Below are positions 11,001-21,788 of a DNA stretch of 64,000 bases, piece by piece. A model generated the notes under the pieces. It saw only the letters and a list, made by a program, of their open reading frames with translations. It was not told the origin of the DNA and made no database searches. Each line of letters opens with the position of its first letter. The first letter of the stretch is position 1. Position numbers and translations under genes: made by a program. Source of the DNA: Eucommia ulmoides (taxonomy: Eukaryota > Streptophyta > Magnoliopsida > Garryales > Eucommiaceae); the NCBI GenBank assembly GCA_016647705.1, contig CM028328.1, positions 1,608,501-1,672,500 on the forward strand, written 5' to 3'.

Positions 11001-11124
11001 CAAGCGAACTTGGAGAATTGCTTATTTCAGGTTCATTGATAACATGAAAGATAAGACATATGTGGTTATTCTGGTGAAGATGAAGCAACTGCGGAGATCA
11101 TTGAAGTCATTCAAAGATAATTAA
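8098..11124 (+). CDS. RLP1: LRR receptor-like protein, EIX/Cf type, intact
   Basis: This is a 1008-residue plasma-membrane receptor without a kinase domain. The family senses extracellular microbial patterns and signals through the co-receptor kinases SOBIR1 and BAK1 (family knowledge). Visible in order: a signal peptide (1-21); an LRRNT domain (27-68) with the Cys-Cys-Gln-Trp and Cys68 signature; irregular LRRs; 12 almost identical 24-residue LRRs (247-534); more LRRs; an island loop (about 759-810) ending before SIDLSSNNLTG; four more LRRs; an acidic stretch EEDD; a membrane helix (945-968) with G-M-G-Y-G fitting the GxxxG contact motif; and a 40-residue basic tail. The ATG is the first in frame, 83 bp after TATAAATA. 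The coding part is one exon, usual for this family. The ligand is unknown. Confidence 0.93.
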   Translation: MRLIMFILFLLISSFILALTAYPKQRICSEKDKRVLLNFKAGLKDPSNRLSSWSENGGDCCQWTGVHCNNATGRVTRLHLRNPCDISEDYYCYKTSILGGNVTSSLLELESLNHLDLSQNNFDGSSIPASLGSMGSLTYLNFSDANFAGMIPHQFRNFSNIRYLDLGWNYGLYAHDLSWMTGLHSLKYLDLSGVNLQNATNWYEVVSMLHSLQVLKLPSTNLNSSIPFEIGQLKHLEILSLQNNSLRGPIPQSLGNLSSLEGLDLSFNQLSGPIPQSLGNLSSLRELFLFDNQLSGPIPQSLGNLSSLEELHLSSNQLSGPIPQSLENLSSLRELFLFDNQLSGPIPQSLGNLSSLEELHLSSNQLSGPIPQSLGNLSSLEELDLSSNQLSGPIPQSLGNLSSLEELYLSSNQLSGPIPLLLGNLSSLRELFLFDNQLSGHIPQSLGNLSSLEELDLPSNQLSGPIPQSLGNLSSLEELYLPSNQLSGPIPQSLGNLSSLEELDLSFNQLSGPIPQSLENLSSLRELFLFDNQLSGPIPQSWDFLSQLDVIDCSGNQIFGDISNIFLNASYINLDSNKFTGHVPRLSPNVYEVYLANNFLSGEISTFFCPKERGENNLEILDLSNNSFFGGLPNECLVYWQSLLSLNLGKNNLSGCIPDSISFLTQLQSLQLHNNNLQGNIPLSLKNCTNLVIIDFATNRLNGVVPYWIVELTNLEALILRSNNFSGKIPLQIWECPKLAILDLANNSLSGPLPTDINLLAMKNTSQHQSSIFIIANFSQGELFYDEPLELFINKRYSMYDEILGLVMSIDLSSNNLTGLIPLEISSLVELVYLNLSNNQFKGNIPDQFGEMKKLEVLDLSRNRLSGEIPQSFAGLTFLHELNVSYNNLSGQILSGTQLQSFDESSYIGNKRLCGTPLLKSCTKNKEISKIPTSTNEEDDRFETSWFYFGMGYGFGVAFLGVWGILVFKRTWRIAYFRFIDNMKDKTYVVILVKMKQLRRSLKSFKDN
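8836..9699 (+). repeat. 72-bp LRR minisatellite, 12 units in RLP1
   Basis: Twelve head-to-tail 72-bp units each encode a variant of SGPIPQSLGNLSSLEELDLS followed by SNQL. A thirteenth, degenerate unit follows (9700-9771). Two variant classes alternate: SLRELFLFDNQL (units 2, 4, 8, 12) and SLEEL types; units 2-3 and 4-5 look like a repeated dimer. Each full unit carries an Asn-Leu-Ser glycosylation sequon. RLP2 has only six units. Confidence 0.92.
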
Positions 11125-11159
11125 ACAACAATTATTATCTTCATTTCTGCAACAATCAG

Positions 11160-11518
11160 GTAAAATTTTGAAATTATGTAAATACATGTTGGTTGTTAAT
11201 ACTTTATCATTTAAAGTTATGTACAGTGCACATTTAGAGTTTTTCAAATAATTTTGAAATTTCATGATACGATTTTTTATTCTTTCTATGTAAATTTTTC
11301 AGTTTTTTAAAATGTCTTCATTTATAATTCCAATTCTATGAAATCATATGCCACCTTTTGGAATTATTTAGAGGGTAAGACAATGACATTGTTTTGCACA
11401 TTAATAAAACTTAAAATTAAGTGTTAAAAAGTTATATATAAGTGTTATCACTGTTTATATTTTTTTATAATCTGTTAATTTTAATATGTTATCTCTGATT
11501 TGATTATATTTTTTTTAG
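11160..11518 (+). other. Probable 3'UTR intron of RLP1
   Basis: A GT donor at CAATCAG/GTAAAATT and an acceptor after a T-rich tract, TTTTTTAG/TAAAGG, bound 359 bp starting 35 bp after the stop. RLP2 has the same bounds and exactly the same length (59616-59974). Several plant RLP genes have an intron here, but no transcript evidence is available to me. Confidence 0.45.
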
Positions 11519-13099
11519 TAAAGGATCGTATGATTAAGGATGAAGTGAATCAAGTGGACAATCAAACACTCATACGATTTCTTGATCACGTGGTGAATTT
11601 TTAGATTACTAGAAGTCTACAACGACAAGAATTCTTCGGAACTCTACTTCAATTTGTCTTTTATTATTTCAGCTTGTTTCTGTATTTCATTTTTTTTTAT
11701 TGAAGTGCTTATGTTTAATTGTTTAGTCAATTATTATTTGGATTGTAATAGTAAGTTTGAAGGTTTAGATTTTAGTGTTTACTAAGGTTCTAGATTTAAA
11801 CTTTATTATTTACGTTTGTAATTGTTTTTTTTTTTTTTTTTTTAATGTCTGTGATGGCTTATAAATTACATTATAGATTTCTTCTCATTTTCGTTTTAAG
11901 TGTGGGCCATGAAGTAATTACAAAAAGTAATTAGTTTTTTTTCTCAGTTACGGTAATTTAGTGGCAATTTTTTTGCAATTTTTCTTTTTAGCAATTACAC
12001 TAACAATATTTCACAAAAGGGCTATATTATAACTGTTGAAAATGATTTTTTTTTTTTTACATGAATTCCTAATTATGGGCTTCTAAATAAATAATAAAAA
12101 CTCTTTTAAAAAACTAAATTTTAACTACTTTTACTTTTGAACAAAGTTAAAAAAAAAATATTTTTTCCGTTGAAATTATTTTAATATACTTTAAAATTGA
12201 TAGAGTTAAAGTTTTCCTTCAATGTTTTGGATGAAATTGTCCACTTATTTTTAATTTAATTTTTTGAAAATATTATGACAAAAATAGAAATCAAAATTAA
12301 GATAATATCAAGTTTTTTTCATAAAAAAATTAGATGGAAGATTTAATTTCGTCTATTTTTAAGTATTTTTTTATTTGAATAAAAAAAATTCATCATGTTT
12401 AAAATTCGAAATAGATATCTTTTTAAAGTGAAGGGAGATCAACATCTTCAGAAGACCTGACCCTATCATCCAATCGGTTTTTTAAAGTGAGGCACTCGAA
12501 GGCCCAGTATTATCTTTGGTGACATCACCGAAATGGGTGAAAACAGGAGTCCACAAATCAATTGGCATCACTAAGAATGCTCAATTCGCATAAAAAAATC
12601 TTTGCAAGGTTTCAACAGACACTTAGGAGCTAAAATGACACTTTTGGCTCACTGAGTTACCCTAGAAAAAGTGAATTGAGTAGTTATAAAAATTTAAACA
12701 ATTTAAATCTTAAACACTTAATTAATCAAATAATCAATTTTATCCCAAATTAATTATTATTTTGTTACACAACAAATAAGTTTTTAAACTAAGTGCACAT
12801 CTAAACAAAACGTAAAGAAAATAAACAAACCAAAGCACGATAATATATCCCGGTTCATCAAGCTAACCTTGTCTAATCTAGTCCCTCGAGCTCTACGGAA
12901 ATTTGCACTCACTGAAAACCCAAATTCCTTTAAAGGTGGGAACCAAACCCTCACAATTATTCTTTTTACAGGTTCATAATCAACCTTTATAATTCACTTT
13001 TCGCAGGCTAAGGAAGAAGCCTATATTTTTATAGGTTTAAGACTAACCTAATTCTATTACATAAAGAATCACAACATCTTCCCAAGTCCGGCTTTAGTT
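11519..13099. other. RLP1 3' flank, shared with RLP2, no gene seen
   Basis: The AT-rich 3' flank probably contains the last exon and polyadenylation region. It is paralleled by 59975-61557 almost base for base. Two GC-richer patches, about 12430-12680 and 12835-13080, are conserved between the copies but show no open frame that I recognise. Homology stops at 13099, where RUR sequence begins abruptly. Confidence 0.65.
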
Positions 13100-13639
13100 T
13101 AATTCTCTCACATTTTTTCTTCACTGAAGTGTCCTACATTCCTCTCCTAGAGAAAAGGGGTTTTGATGTTTTGTACCCTTTATATTTGAACAAGAACTCA
13201 CTTTGGTCCCCCATAATTTCGATTTGAACATAATCACCTTAAAATTTCTTAATCATTCCACTACAATCCAACTCATTATCCATATTACAAGTTAAAAAAA
13301 ATAGAAACAATCATCTAACATGCACCTAATGTTAAAGAGAGCGAGAGAGAAAATGTAAAAAAAAATTCCCCTTTTATTACCGTCAATATTGATTTTTCAA
13401 CTTGAAAAAACAAAACAAAAAAACAATGAAGTCATTTAATTTTTTTTGTAATAAATGTGAGTTTCTCCCTTTAGTCCATAGTAATATAATAGGGTGACGT
13501 GTATGTTTTGAAGGGTTAAAATTCAACAAAACTAAAGTATAAGGGGGATAAAAGGCAATTAACCATACTTTCAACAAAACTAAAGTATAAGGGGCATAAT
13601 TTTTTCGGCAATTTGGAGTTAATAAAATATGGTATATCC

Positions 13640-14505
13640 GTAATATGAATATGCCCCATTTTTTTGTATGCAAACTATGTTCATAACACTACATAATAAA
13701 ATTTAGAACGCTAAAAACAGACAAGTGAATGATTTTTAAAAAATCGCCAAAGTGCACTAACAAATACAAGGCTAACTACCAAAACAGTGTTTTTGAACAC
13801 TGTTTAGAAAAATCACTGTAATAGTGTTTTGAAAAACACTGTTTGTTAGTGTTTTCAAATCTTGTTTTTTGCTCTGAAGTATAAGTAACTTCTACTTAAA
13901 AAGAGTATTGTATCTTCTTTTATATAAAAACATGTCCTTAATGGTGTTTAACTTTTTGTGTTTTTAAGAAGATTATAATTAACATTATCAACCCCCATAT
14001 TATACTACAATTTACTATTGAAAAAAAAATGTCTACATGATCAATTTCTCTAATTTTTTTTTTAATCAATTAGGGTTTGAATTTGTTTAATTTTGATTTG
14101 TTTGCAATAATTAGGGGTGTATACAAGGTGTTGTGAACACCAGTGTTGTAATTCTTGTATTGTGAACACCAGTGTTGTAATTTTTTTTCCTTCTCAAATG
14201 GGTATTGGGTTTCTTGAAGAAACGCATTCCATGAATGCGTTTCTTCATTAAAACACCAAATCATATTGCGTTTTAAAAATAAAAATTCAATTGTATAAAC
14301 GCATTTTAATTTTGCGTTTTTATTTTTTATTTTTATTTTTTAGGAAAAATGCTGATTGCATTTGCGTTTTTCTTAAAAACGCAAATCCGAAATGCGTTTT
14401 TCTTAAAAACGCAAATCCGAAATGCGTTTTACTCTACTTCGGTAAATAAGTTTATGTATATAAGTTTTCAAAATTTTTTTATTTAAACAACAATTAAATA
14501 GTTAA
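13640..14505. other. Anonymous insertion rich in short palindromes
   Basis: RUR sequence stops near 13600-13640 and resumes near 14505. Between lie several hairpins: repeats of CACTGTTT/AAACAGTG (13785-13855); AAGAAACGCATTC paired with GAATGCGTTTCTT (14217-14245); and AAACGCAAAT/ATGCGTTTTT motifs. A tandem GTGAACACCAGTGTTGTAAT duplication lies at about 14130-14180. It may be a decayed fold-back or MITE; I found no clear ends. A second copy lies at about 25260-26085. Confidence 0.5.
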
Positions 14506-15061
14506 GAACTCCTTTGACCTCCTTAGTCCTTACACATTGATTTTGAACCATCTTGTTCCCCCTTACTTTAAACTCCTAAGCTTTATCCCCTTCTACTTAT
14601 AATAAATTATAAAATTAATTATTTTATTATTATTTAAATCGAAGAAATATATAAAAAAAAATTAGTAAATTAAATATCTCACCAAAATTTTACGTAAAAT
14701 GGAAAAAATTACCCTTTGTTTTAATTTTACTTATATTTTGTCTTTAACAAAAAAGGATAAAAAGAGAGAGAGAGAGAGAGAGAGCTAGGGATAGAAGATA
14801 TAGAATTTTAAACTAAAAAAAAAGAAAAAGAAGCAACTAAGTCATTTTATATTTTTTGTAATGAATATGAGCTTCTCCCTTTGGTCCATAGTAATAGAAT
14901 AGGGTGATTTCTATGTTTTTAAAGTAGAGGGATTAAAATGCAATAATACTAAAGTAGAAGGAGTATAAAAGACAATTAACCATACTTTAGCAACTTTACT
15001 AAACTGTCAAGCATTTTCTCTCATAATTTATTTATTTATTTAATTTATTTATTTTTTGGTG

Positions 15062-15133
15062 TGGCTTAGAATTAAGTCAAGCCAAGTCTTCGTGGAAAGT
15101 GAAGCAGAAAAATTGCATCCTAATGCTACAAGG
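15062..15133 (+). promoter_or_regulatory. RLP core-promoter relic
   Basis: TGGCTTAGAATTAAGTCAAG to GCTACAAGGGG matches the RLP1 promoter, with the TATA box replaced. In this copy GCATGCTAATGC reads GCATCCTAATGC, as in its duplicate at 26632-26700. Confidence 0.65.
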
Positions 15134-15543
15134 GGATAGAGAGGGGTTTTGACGCTTTGTAGCCTTCATATTTGAACAAAAACTCAATTTGGTCCCCATA
15201 ATTTCAATTTGAACATATATCACCTTAAAATGTCTTAATCATTCCACTACAATCCAACTCATTATCCATATTATAATTTTAGATTAAAAAAAACAACAAC
15301 AGTCATCTAACAAGTACCTGATGTTAAAAAGAGAGAAATAAAGAAAGTTAGATATAGAAAATATTACTTTTTTTAACCTTTATTACTGTCAATATTGAAT
15401 TTTAAACTTGAAAAAAAAAACAATGAAGTCATTTTATATTTTTTGTAATAAATGTTAGCTTCTCCCTTTAGTCCATAGTAATCGAATAAGGTGGCGTGTA
15501 GGTTTTTAAAGTAGAGGGTTGAAATTTAACAAAACTAAAGTAT

Positions 15544-15783
15544 ATGGGGGATAAAAGGCAATTAATTATACTTTCAACAGCTTTACTAATCTGGACAACC
15601 ATTTTCTCTCATGACTCTTGTTTTTGTGGCTTAGATTTAGGTCAAGTCAATCTTTGGAAAATCCTACATTTGTTCATTTCTTCTTCTATATTATCAATCA
15701 CTCGCTGCATATCCAAAATAAGTGATTTACATAATTATTTGATAGATAAATATTTGATAGCTTTAACGATATTTGTATTTTAA
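15544..15783 (+). CDS. Conserved 79-codon micro-ORF over an RLP relic (doubtful)
   Basis: An ATG-started frame gives a hydrophobic 79-residue peptide starting MGDKRQL. It is also open at 27118-27357 and 40108-40347 with few substitutions. Its middle, FISSSILSIT, is in frame with RLP1 LISSFILALT and reads from the RLP signal-peptide relic; after a 4-nt length change it leaves the RLP frame. Conservation may only reflect recent duplication. No known domain and no evidence of translation. Confidence 0.2.
   Translation: MGDKRQLIILSTALLIWTTIFSHDSCFCGLDLGQVNLWKILHLFISSSILSITRCISKISDLHNYLIDKYLIALTIFVF
15627..15718 (+). pseudogene. RLP promoter plus signal-peptide coding relic
   Basis: The promoter box GGCTTAGATTTAGGTCAAGT is followed by the RLP start relic at 15673-15718, containing CACTCGCTGCATATCCAAAA. 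It has the same structure as 1640-1730; the intervening promoter, TATA box and 5'UTR are missing. Confidence 0.6.
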
Positions 15784-16690
15784 ATCATTATTTTATTATT
15801 ATATTTAATAAGTACTTAATGTATTTAATTTTAAATAGTTATCGAACCAATTTCAGTCAATATTGAGGACTAAATTAAAATCTAAAACTCCAAAGAGTGT
15901 CGAATTTTGTATAATAAGTGGTGGACCACCAACTTATGGAATAAGTTCAATTCTACTCTATTTTTTCTTTACGTGTACACACTCCTCTCCTAGAAAAAGG
16001 AGTTTTGATGCTTTTTACCCTTCAAATTTGAACAAAACTCACTTTGATACCCATAATTTCAATTTGAAATTATATCACCTAATTTTTTTTTTAATTATTC
16101 CACTATAGTCCGAACAATCATCTACCATACACCTGATGTTAAAAATAATAATAATAAAAAAAAGACGGTCAAGCAATGGTAGTCTCCTTTTTCCCTTCCA
16201 TATTTCCTCAATACTATTAAAGATTAATTTATTTTAATTTACTCCCTCATACTTTTATTTTCATTCATTTTGACCCGTATACTTTAAACACCTAAGCTTT
16301 ATCTTTATTCTATTTATAATAAACTGAAAAATAAAATAAGGGTTAACTTTAACGGAATTTCATTTTGTGACTTGCATATGCTATTTTTACGGGTAAAAAC
16401 ATAATTTTCTATTTTTTTCTTTACTTTCTCTTTTATTCTTCTTTTCTCTTTTAAAAAGAGAAGTTGATATTTTAGAGAGAGAAAGAGACATGTGATTTTA
16501 ATATCAGACACTTAGTCCATTTCACTCAATATATATAGATTCATACCATATCTATTCATCTTTTATCCGTTAATTATTGATCTCATCTCAATCTCCACAT
16601 GTTATGTGATTTAAAAAATGAATCAAGTGTTTGAGTTTTCACCAAGTGTTATAAATGACGTATTGCATATTAACAAGACCATTTGTAAAA

Positions 16691-17930
16691 TTAATATTTT
16701 TTTATTATTTAAATCGAAGAAATATATAAAAAAAAAAGTAGTAAATTAAATATCTCACCAAAATTTTACGTAAAATGGAAAAAATTTCCCTTTGTTTTAA
16801 TTTTACTTATATTTTGTCTTTAACAAAAAAGGAGAGAGAGAGAGAGAGAGGGATATTTTATATTTTTTGTAATGAATATGAGCTTCTCCCTTTGGTCCAT
16901 AGTAATAGAATAGGGTGATGTCTAAGTTTTTATAGTAGAGGGATTAAAATGCAATAAAACAAAAGTAGAAGGAGAATAAAAGACAATTAACCATACTTTA
17001 ACAACTTTACTAAACTGTCAAACATTTTCTCTCATAATTTATTTATTTATTTAATTTATTTATTTATTTATTGGTGTGGCTTAGAATTAAGTCAAGCCAA
17101 GTTTTCGTGGAAAGTGGAGCACAAAAATTGCATGCTAATGCTACAAGGGGATAGAGAGGGATTTTGACGCTTTGTAGCTTTCATATTTGAACAAGAACTC
17201 AATTTGGTCCCCATAATTTCAATTTGAACATATATCACCTTAAAATGTCTTAATCATTCCACTACAATCCAACTCATTATCCATATTATAATTTTAGATT
17301 AAAAAAATAACAATAGTCATCTAACAAGCATCTGATGTTAAAAAGAGAGAGACAAAGAAAGTTAGATATAGAAAATATTACTTTTTTTTAACCTTTATTA
17401 CCGTCAATATTACACTCCTCTCCTAGAAAAAAGGGATTTTGATGCTTTGTGCCCTTCAAATTTGAACAAAAACTCACTTTGGTATCCATAATTTCAATTT
17501 GAAAATATATCACCTAAAGTTTTCTTAATTATTCCACTATAGTCCGATCAATCATCTACCATACACCTGATGTTAAAAATAATAAAAAAAAAAACCTGAT
17601 TTAATTGTTAGGTCAAGCAAAAAATCTAGTCAAACGGGCGCACAATGTTGCACATAAAGGTTTAGGGTACAAGTGCAACATAACATGAACATTTTGGGTG
17701 TAAAATGTAATTTCCTGTAATCATATGCGTCAGCCCCCACTCTTTGTATTTATATCAAGATCTATTTTTATTTTTCACCCACTATTCTTCTTATAAAATA
17801 AAATAAATAAACAAATAATAAAAAAAAATAGAAAATATTATTTTATTTTTAATATGTTGTCTTTAACTGAATACATAAACGTTAAAACTGAGACGTATGA
17901 TTTTATAGATCAATGATTGTATAAACGTTA
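16691..17930 (+). repeat. RUR units with promoter relic, then R-T copy
   Basis: A RUR 3' half (16700-17075) ends in a promoter relic at 17076-17148. It is followed by a module to about 17410, an abrupt join to another module (CTCTCCTAGAAAAAAGGG, 17418), and an R-T fragment (about 17600-17725). No gene. Confidence 0.65.
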
Positions 17931-18289
17931 AAAATTGAAAAATAACGTTAAAATTTCAACTTCTCTCGTTAAAAGAGAAGAAGAAAGAGAGAAAGTAAAG
18001 AAAAAATACGTTTTTACCCTAAAAGATGGCATGTGTAAATCACATGACAAAATTCCATCACATTAAAAAACAAAAATAGCGGGTTATATAGAAAATACGC
18101 TGCAAATAAGATGGTCAAACTTGTAATTTGCCCTTTTTCTTTTAATCTCTCTCCCCCAAACTGAGACATCTCTTTCACTCCCCATTCCCCACCTTGCTCC
18201 GATGATATCGACCCCCAATCCACCGGCGATAGCAACCTCTCTCTTTATTAACTCTCTATCATCTAACATGCACCTAATGTTTAAAAAAA
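17931..18289. repeat. FB-A right arm and CTC piece
   Basis: About 17950-18133 is an FB-A right arm ending TTGTAATTTGCCC. About 18137-18258 is a CTC copy. The short reverse-strand frames here are repeat by-products. Confidence 0.6.
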
Positions 18290-19409
18290 TGTTAAGCAAT
18301 TCTAGCATCCTTTTTCCCTCCTATTTTCCTCAATAATTTTTAAAAAATGAACTTTTTTTATTATCATTTAACTCAAAGAAATATGTTAAAAATTTATCTC
18401 ACAAATTTTTTATATGAAATTATATTTTGTCTTTAATATAAAAGAAAAAAATAAAAAGAGAGAGAGACAAAGAAAGCTAGAGATAGAAAATGTTACTTTT
18501 TTTTTTCTTTTTTATTATCGTCAACATTGAATTTTTAAACTTTGAAAAAAAAAATGAAGTTATTTTATATTTTTTGTAATAAAAGTAAGCCTTGGGATCA
18601 ATCGACAGATATACAACAAGTGGTAGACCACCAACTTGTAGAATAAGTTCAATTCTATCACATTTTTTCTTCACTGAAGTGTCGTGTCCTATACTCCTCT
18701 CCTAGAAAAAAGGAATTTTGATGCTTTGTACTCTTCATATTTGAACAAGAACTCACTTTGGGTCCCCATAATTTCAATTTGAACATATATCACCTTAATT
18801 TGTTTTAATTATTTCACTACAGTCCGATTCATTATCCATAATACAATTTCAGATCAAAAACAATAATCTACTATGCACCTGATTTTTATTTTTATTTTTT
18901 TTAAAAAAAGGTTAAGCAATTGTGAAGTCCTTTTTGCCTCCTATTTTCCTCAATACTTTTAAATGTTACTTTAAACACTTAAGCGTTAACCTTACTACTT
19001 ATAATAAATTGAAATTGGAAAACTAACTTTTATTATTATTTGACTCAAAGAAATATGTTAACAATTTATCTCACCAAAGTTTTACGTTAAAGGGACAAAA
19101 CCAACCTCCATTTTATTTTTATTTTTATTTTGTTTTTAACAAAAAGAAAAAATAAATAAAAAGAGAGAAAGAAAGAAAATGGTAGTTTTTTTTTCTTCTT
19201 TCTATTACTGTCAATATTGAATTTTAAACTAAAAAAAAAAAAAAAAAAAAACAGTGAAGTCATTTTATATTTTCTGTAATAAATGTGAGCTTCTCCCTTT
19301 AGTCCATGGTAGTAGAATATGGTGATGAGTAGGTTTTTAAAGTAAAAGGGTTAAAATACAATAAAAACAAAAGTATAAGGCAGATAAAAGGCAATAATTT
19401 TTTTTTTGG
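18290..19409 (+). repeat. RUR units, duplicated at 48870-50030
   Basis: This holds RUR modules with GGTGGTAGACCACC near 18620 and CTCCTAGAAAAAAGGAA at 18700, up to the T-run that received FB-B. It matches 48870-50030, which continues instead into a promoter relic. Confidence 0.7.
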
Positions 19410-20077
19410 AAAAAGTACAATTTAGACCCTCTAACTATTGACACATCTCTAAGTGGTCCCTCTAAGTTTAAACATTTCATTTCAAACCCTCTACGTATCA
19501 TAACGTTTCAAAATGGTCATTCCGTTAGAAAATCAGTTAAAACTAATGGAATTTAGGGGCAAAATGGTCTTTTCACGTTTTTTAAAATTTTTTAATCATT
19601 TTTCATTAATTTTTTAATCTCTCTCTCTCTCTCTTCCTCCCCTTCCTCTCTCTCTCTCTCCCGCCACCTCCCTCTCCCTTTCCTTCCCCTTTCTCCCTGC
19701 CACCCCACCCCCTGCAACAGGGGGTGCAACCACCCCTTGTTGCAGGGGGTGGAGTGGGAGGGAGAGAGGGGAAGGGGAGGAAGAGGGAGAGGGAAGGAGG
19801 GAGAGAAGGGAAGGAGAAAGAGAGAGAGGAAGGGGAGGAAGAGAGAGAGAGAGAGAGAGATTAAAAAAAATTAATTAAAATTGATTAAAAAATTAAAAAA
19901 ACGTGAAAAAATCATTTTGTCCATGAGATTCTGTTAGTTTTAACAGAATCTCTAACCGATGGGCCATTTTGAAACGTTATTAGACGTAGAGGGTTTGAAA
20001 TGAAACGTTTAAATTTAGAATGACCACTTAGAAATGTGTCAATAGTTAGAGGGTCTAAATTGTACTTTTCTTTTTTC
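19410..20077. mobile_element. FB-B fold-back element, copy 2, complete
   Basis: Nearly the whole 668 bp folds on itself. The left end AAAAAGTACAATTTAGACCC and the right end GGGTCTAAATTGTACTTTTC are inverted copies. Similarity of the arms runs inward about 300 bp through TC/GA tracts to a palindromic core near 19735. The flanks TTTTTTTTTGG (19399-19409 and 20078-20088) suit a 9-11 bp target duplication of Mutator-like elements. The empty site is RUR 4761-4772. There is no transposase. Confidence 0.8.
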
Positions 20078-20298
20078 TTTTTTTTTGGCTTAGATGGAAT
20101 AAAATGACGAAATTATCATTTTTTTTTGGAAGTAAAATGACAAAAATGCATTTAAGTTGTATTAAAATTTTAAATCATTGCAATTAAATTTTAAGCATAG
20201 GGAGTATAAGTGGTAATGAAAATACTACAGGGTGTAAAGTGCAATTTTGCCTAATCATAGGAGTGCAAAATGTAATTAATCCAAATATTTTTTTTCTT
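20078..20298. repeat. AT-rich segment duplicated at 48261-48480
   Basis: It contains GGAATAAAATGACGAAATTA and a GGAGTATAAGTGGTAATGAA block ending just before FB-A. Its pair at 48261-48480 lies before RUR copy 48870-50030, i.e. in swapped order relative to this locus. Confidence 0.55.
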
Positions 20299-20860
20299 GG
20301 GCAAATTACAAATTTAGTTTTCTATCTACAATGTGTTTTTATGTGGTCCTCTAATTTTTATTTAATTTAATTTGGTCCTCCTATTTGAATACAATTTTTT
20401 ATGAGGCCATTTGTTAAAAATAAAATAAGAGTTAACTTTGACGGAATTTCATTATACCATCTTTAAAGGTAAAAACATAATTTTCTATTTTTTTCATTTT
20501 TTTTCCTTTTTTTTTTTCTTTTTTCTTTTTTCTTTTTTAATGAGAGAAGTTGATATTTTAGAAAGAGAATGACACTGGAGAGAAAGAGAAATGTGGGTTT
20601 AGTGTCATTCTCTTTCTAAAATATCAACTTCTCTCATTAAAAGAGAAGAAGAAGAAAGAGAGAAAGTAAAGAAGAAAAAAAAAATTACATTTTTACCCTA
20701 AAAGATGACATGTGCAAATCACATGACAAGATTTCATCAAAATTAACCTTTATTTTTAATAGAACAGCCACAACATGTGCAACGGTCACATTTAAAAAAA
20801 AAATAGAGGATTACATAGAAAACACGTTGCAAATAAGATGACCAAGTTTGTAATTTATCC
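20299..20860. mobile_element. FB-A fold-back element, complete copy
   Basis: The left end GGGCAAATTACAAATTTAG and the right end CAAGTTTGTAATTTATCC are inverted. The arms stay similar through AACGTGTTTTxTATGT and GTTAACTTTGACGG up to a perfect 42-bp inner hairpin. The flanks TTTTTCTT (20291-20298 and 20861-20868) form a target duplication. Unoccupied versions of the site (AAATATCTTTTTCTTTCAAT) remain at about 21864, 22298, 33663 and 44973. The 8-9 bp duplication and long arms suggest a Mutator-like, non-autonomous element. It has no coding sequence. Confidence 0.82.
20535..20642. repeat. Perfect 42-bp inverted repeat, 24-bp loop
   Basis: Arms 20535-20576 and 20601-20642 are exact reverse complements and form the centre of FB-A. 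The partial copy at 48715-48790 has one such arm with changes and no partner. Confidence 0.9.
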
Positions 20861-21788
20861 TTTTTCTTTCAATCTCTCTCCCCCAAACTAAGTCATCTCT
20901 TTCACTCCCCACCCTGCTGCGATGACAACGACCTTCAATCCACCGGCGACGGCAACCTCTCTTTATTAACTCTCTATTCACTTTTCTCCTCCCCTCCCCT
21001 CACAATTACCATGTTCCACTCCCCAACCCAATCCATCCCCGTATCTAAAATCTAATTGCAACTTTCTCTTTTTTTAAAATTCTTTCTCTACAACTTTTTA
21101 TTTTTTATTTTTTTTCAATTTAGCACTTATCTCTTTATTCATGTTTTTTCAAAAAATTTATGACAATAATAATTAATGGTGGTGGTGATAGATATTCGAT
21201 GATTTTTAAATGATAAGTAAAAAATAAATAAATAATATTTATATTTTAAGTGATTATTTTATTTTGTTATTAAATATATTTAATTTAATAAATACTTAAT
21301 GCATTCAATTTTAAAAGGTTATCGAACCAATTCCAGTCCTAAATTAAAATATGAAACTCCAAAAGTAAGTCTTGGTCTTCAATAATCGACAAATGTACAA
21401 CAAATCATTTAACATGCACCTAATGTTTAAAAAAAAGGTTAAACAATTCTAGCGTCCTTCTTCCCTCCTATTTTTCTCAATACTTTTAAAAAATGAACAT
21501 TTTATTTTTATTTTTTATTTATCATTTAACTCAAAGAAATATGTTAAAAATTTATCTCACAAAATTTTTACATATCATTCAATCGGGAAAAAAAAGAAAG
21601 AAATTAAGTATATAAAAAAATTGACTCTTGCGCGGATCGGTAGATTCGAGGAAAGATCAAATAGACCCATTTAATTTGTTAGAATAAAAAAAAAAATCCT
21701 TTATTTTAAGAGTGAAACGACAAAAATACGCTTGGTTTTATTTAAATTTTAAACCGTTTGACTTAAATCTTAAGCACATGAAGTGTAA
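20861..21788. repeat. CTC piece and AT-rich linker, no gene
   Basis: CTC copy at about 20868-21055, then AT-rich linker (GATAAGTAAAAAATAAATAA; TTATCGAACCAATTCCAG) and a segment with CTTGCGCGGATCGGTAGATT near 21628. Similar linker is at 33040-33480 and 44080-44770. No gene found. Confidence 0.5.

Larger units (their letters stand above)
13100..16690 (+). repeat. Large duplication A, copy 1
   Basis: About 3.6 kb is nearly identical to 24729-28255. It comprises a RUR module, the anonymous insertion 13640-14505, RUR units with promoter relics at 15062 and 15627, a linker, and an FB-A arm (16327-16510). Differences include a second copy of a roughly 30-bp AAACGCAAATCCGAAATGCG motif here, and different homopolymer and GA lengths. 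Confidence 0.85.

Noticed and set aside
12430..13085. A gene in the GC-richer 3' flank of RLP1
   Set aside because: Although conserved with 60890-61550, all frames are broken by stops and nothing resembles a known protein.
13383..13673. 96-codon reverse frame, also at 25006-25296, with shorter relatives at 43595 and 63207
   Set aside because: It lies entirely in RUR and homopolymer sequence, begins or ends in poly-A runs and has no domain. It recurs only because the repeat recurs.
14070..14264. 64-codon reverse frame, also at 25693-25887
   Set aside because: It spans the palindrome-rich insertion and tandem GTGAACACC motif; conservation follows from the recent duplication.
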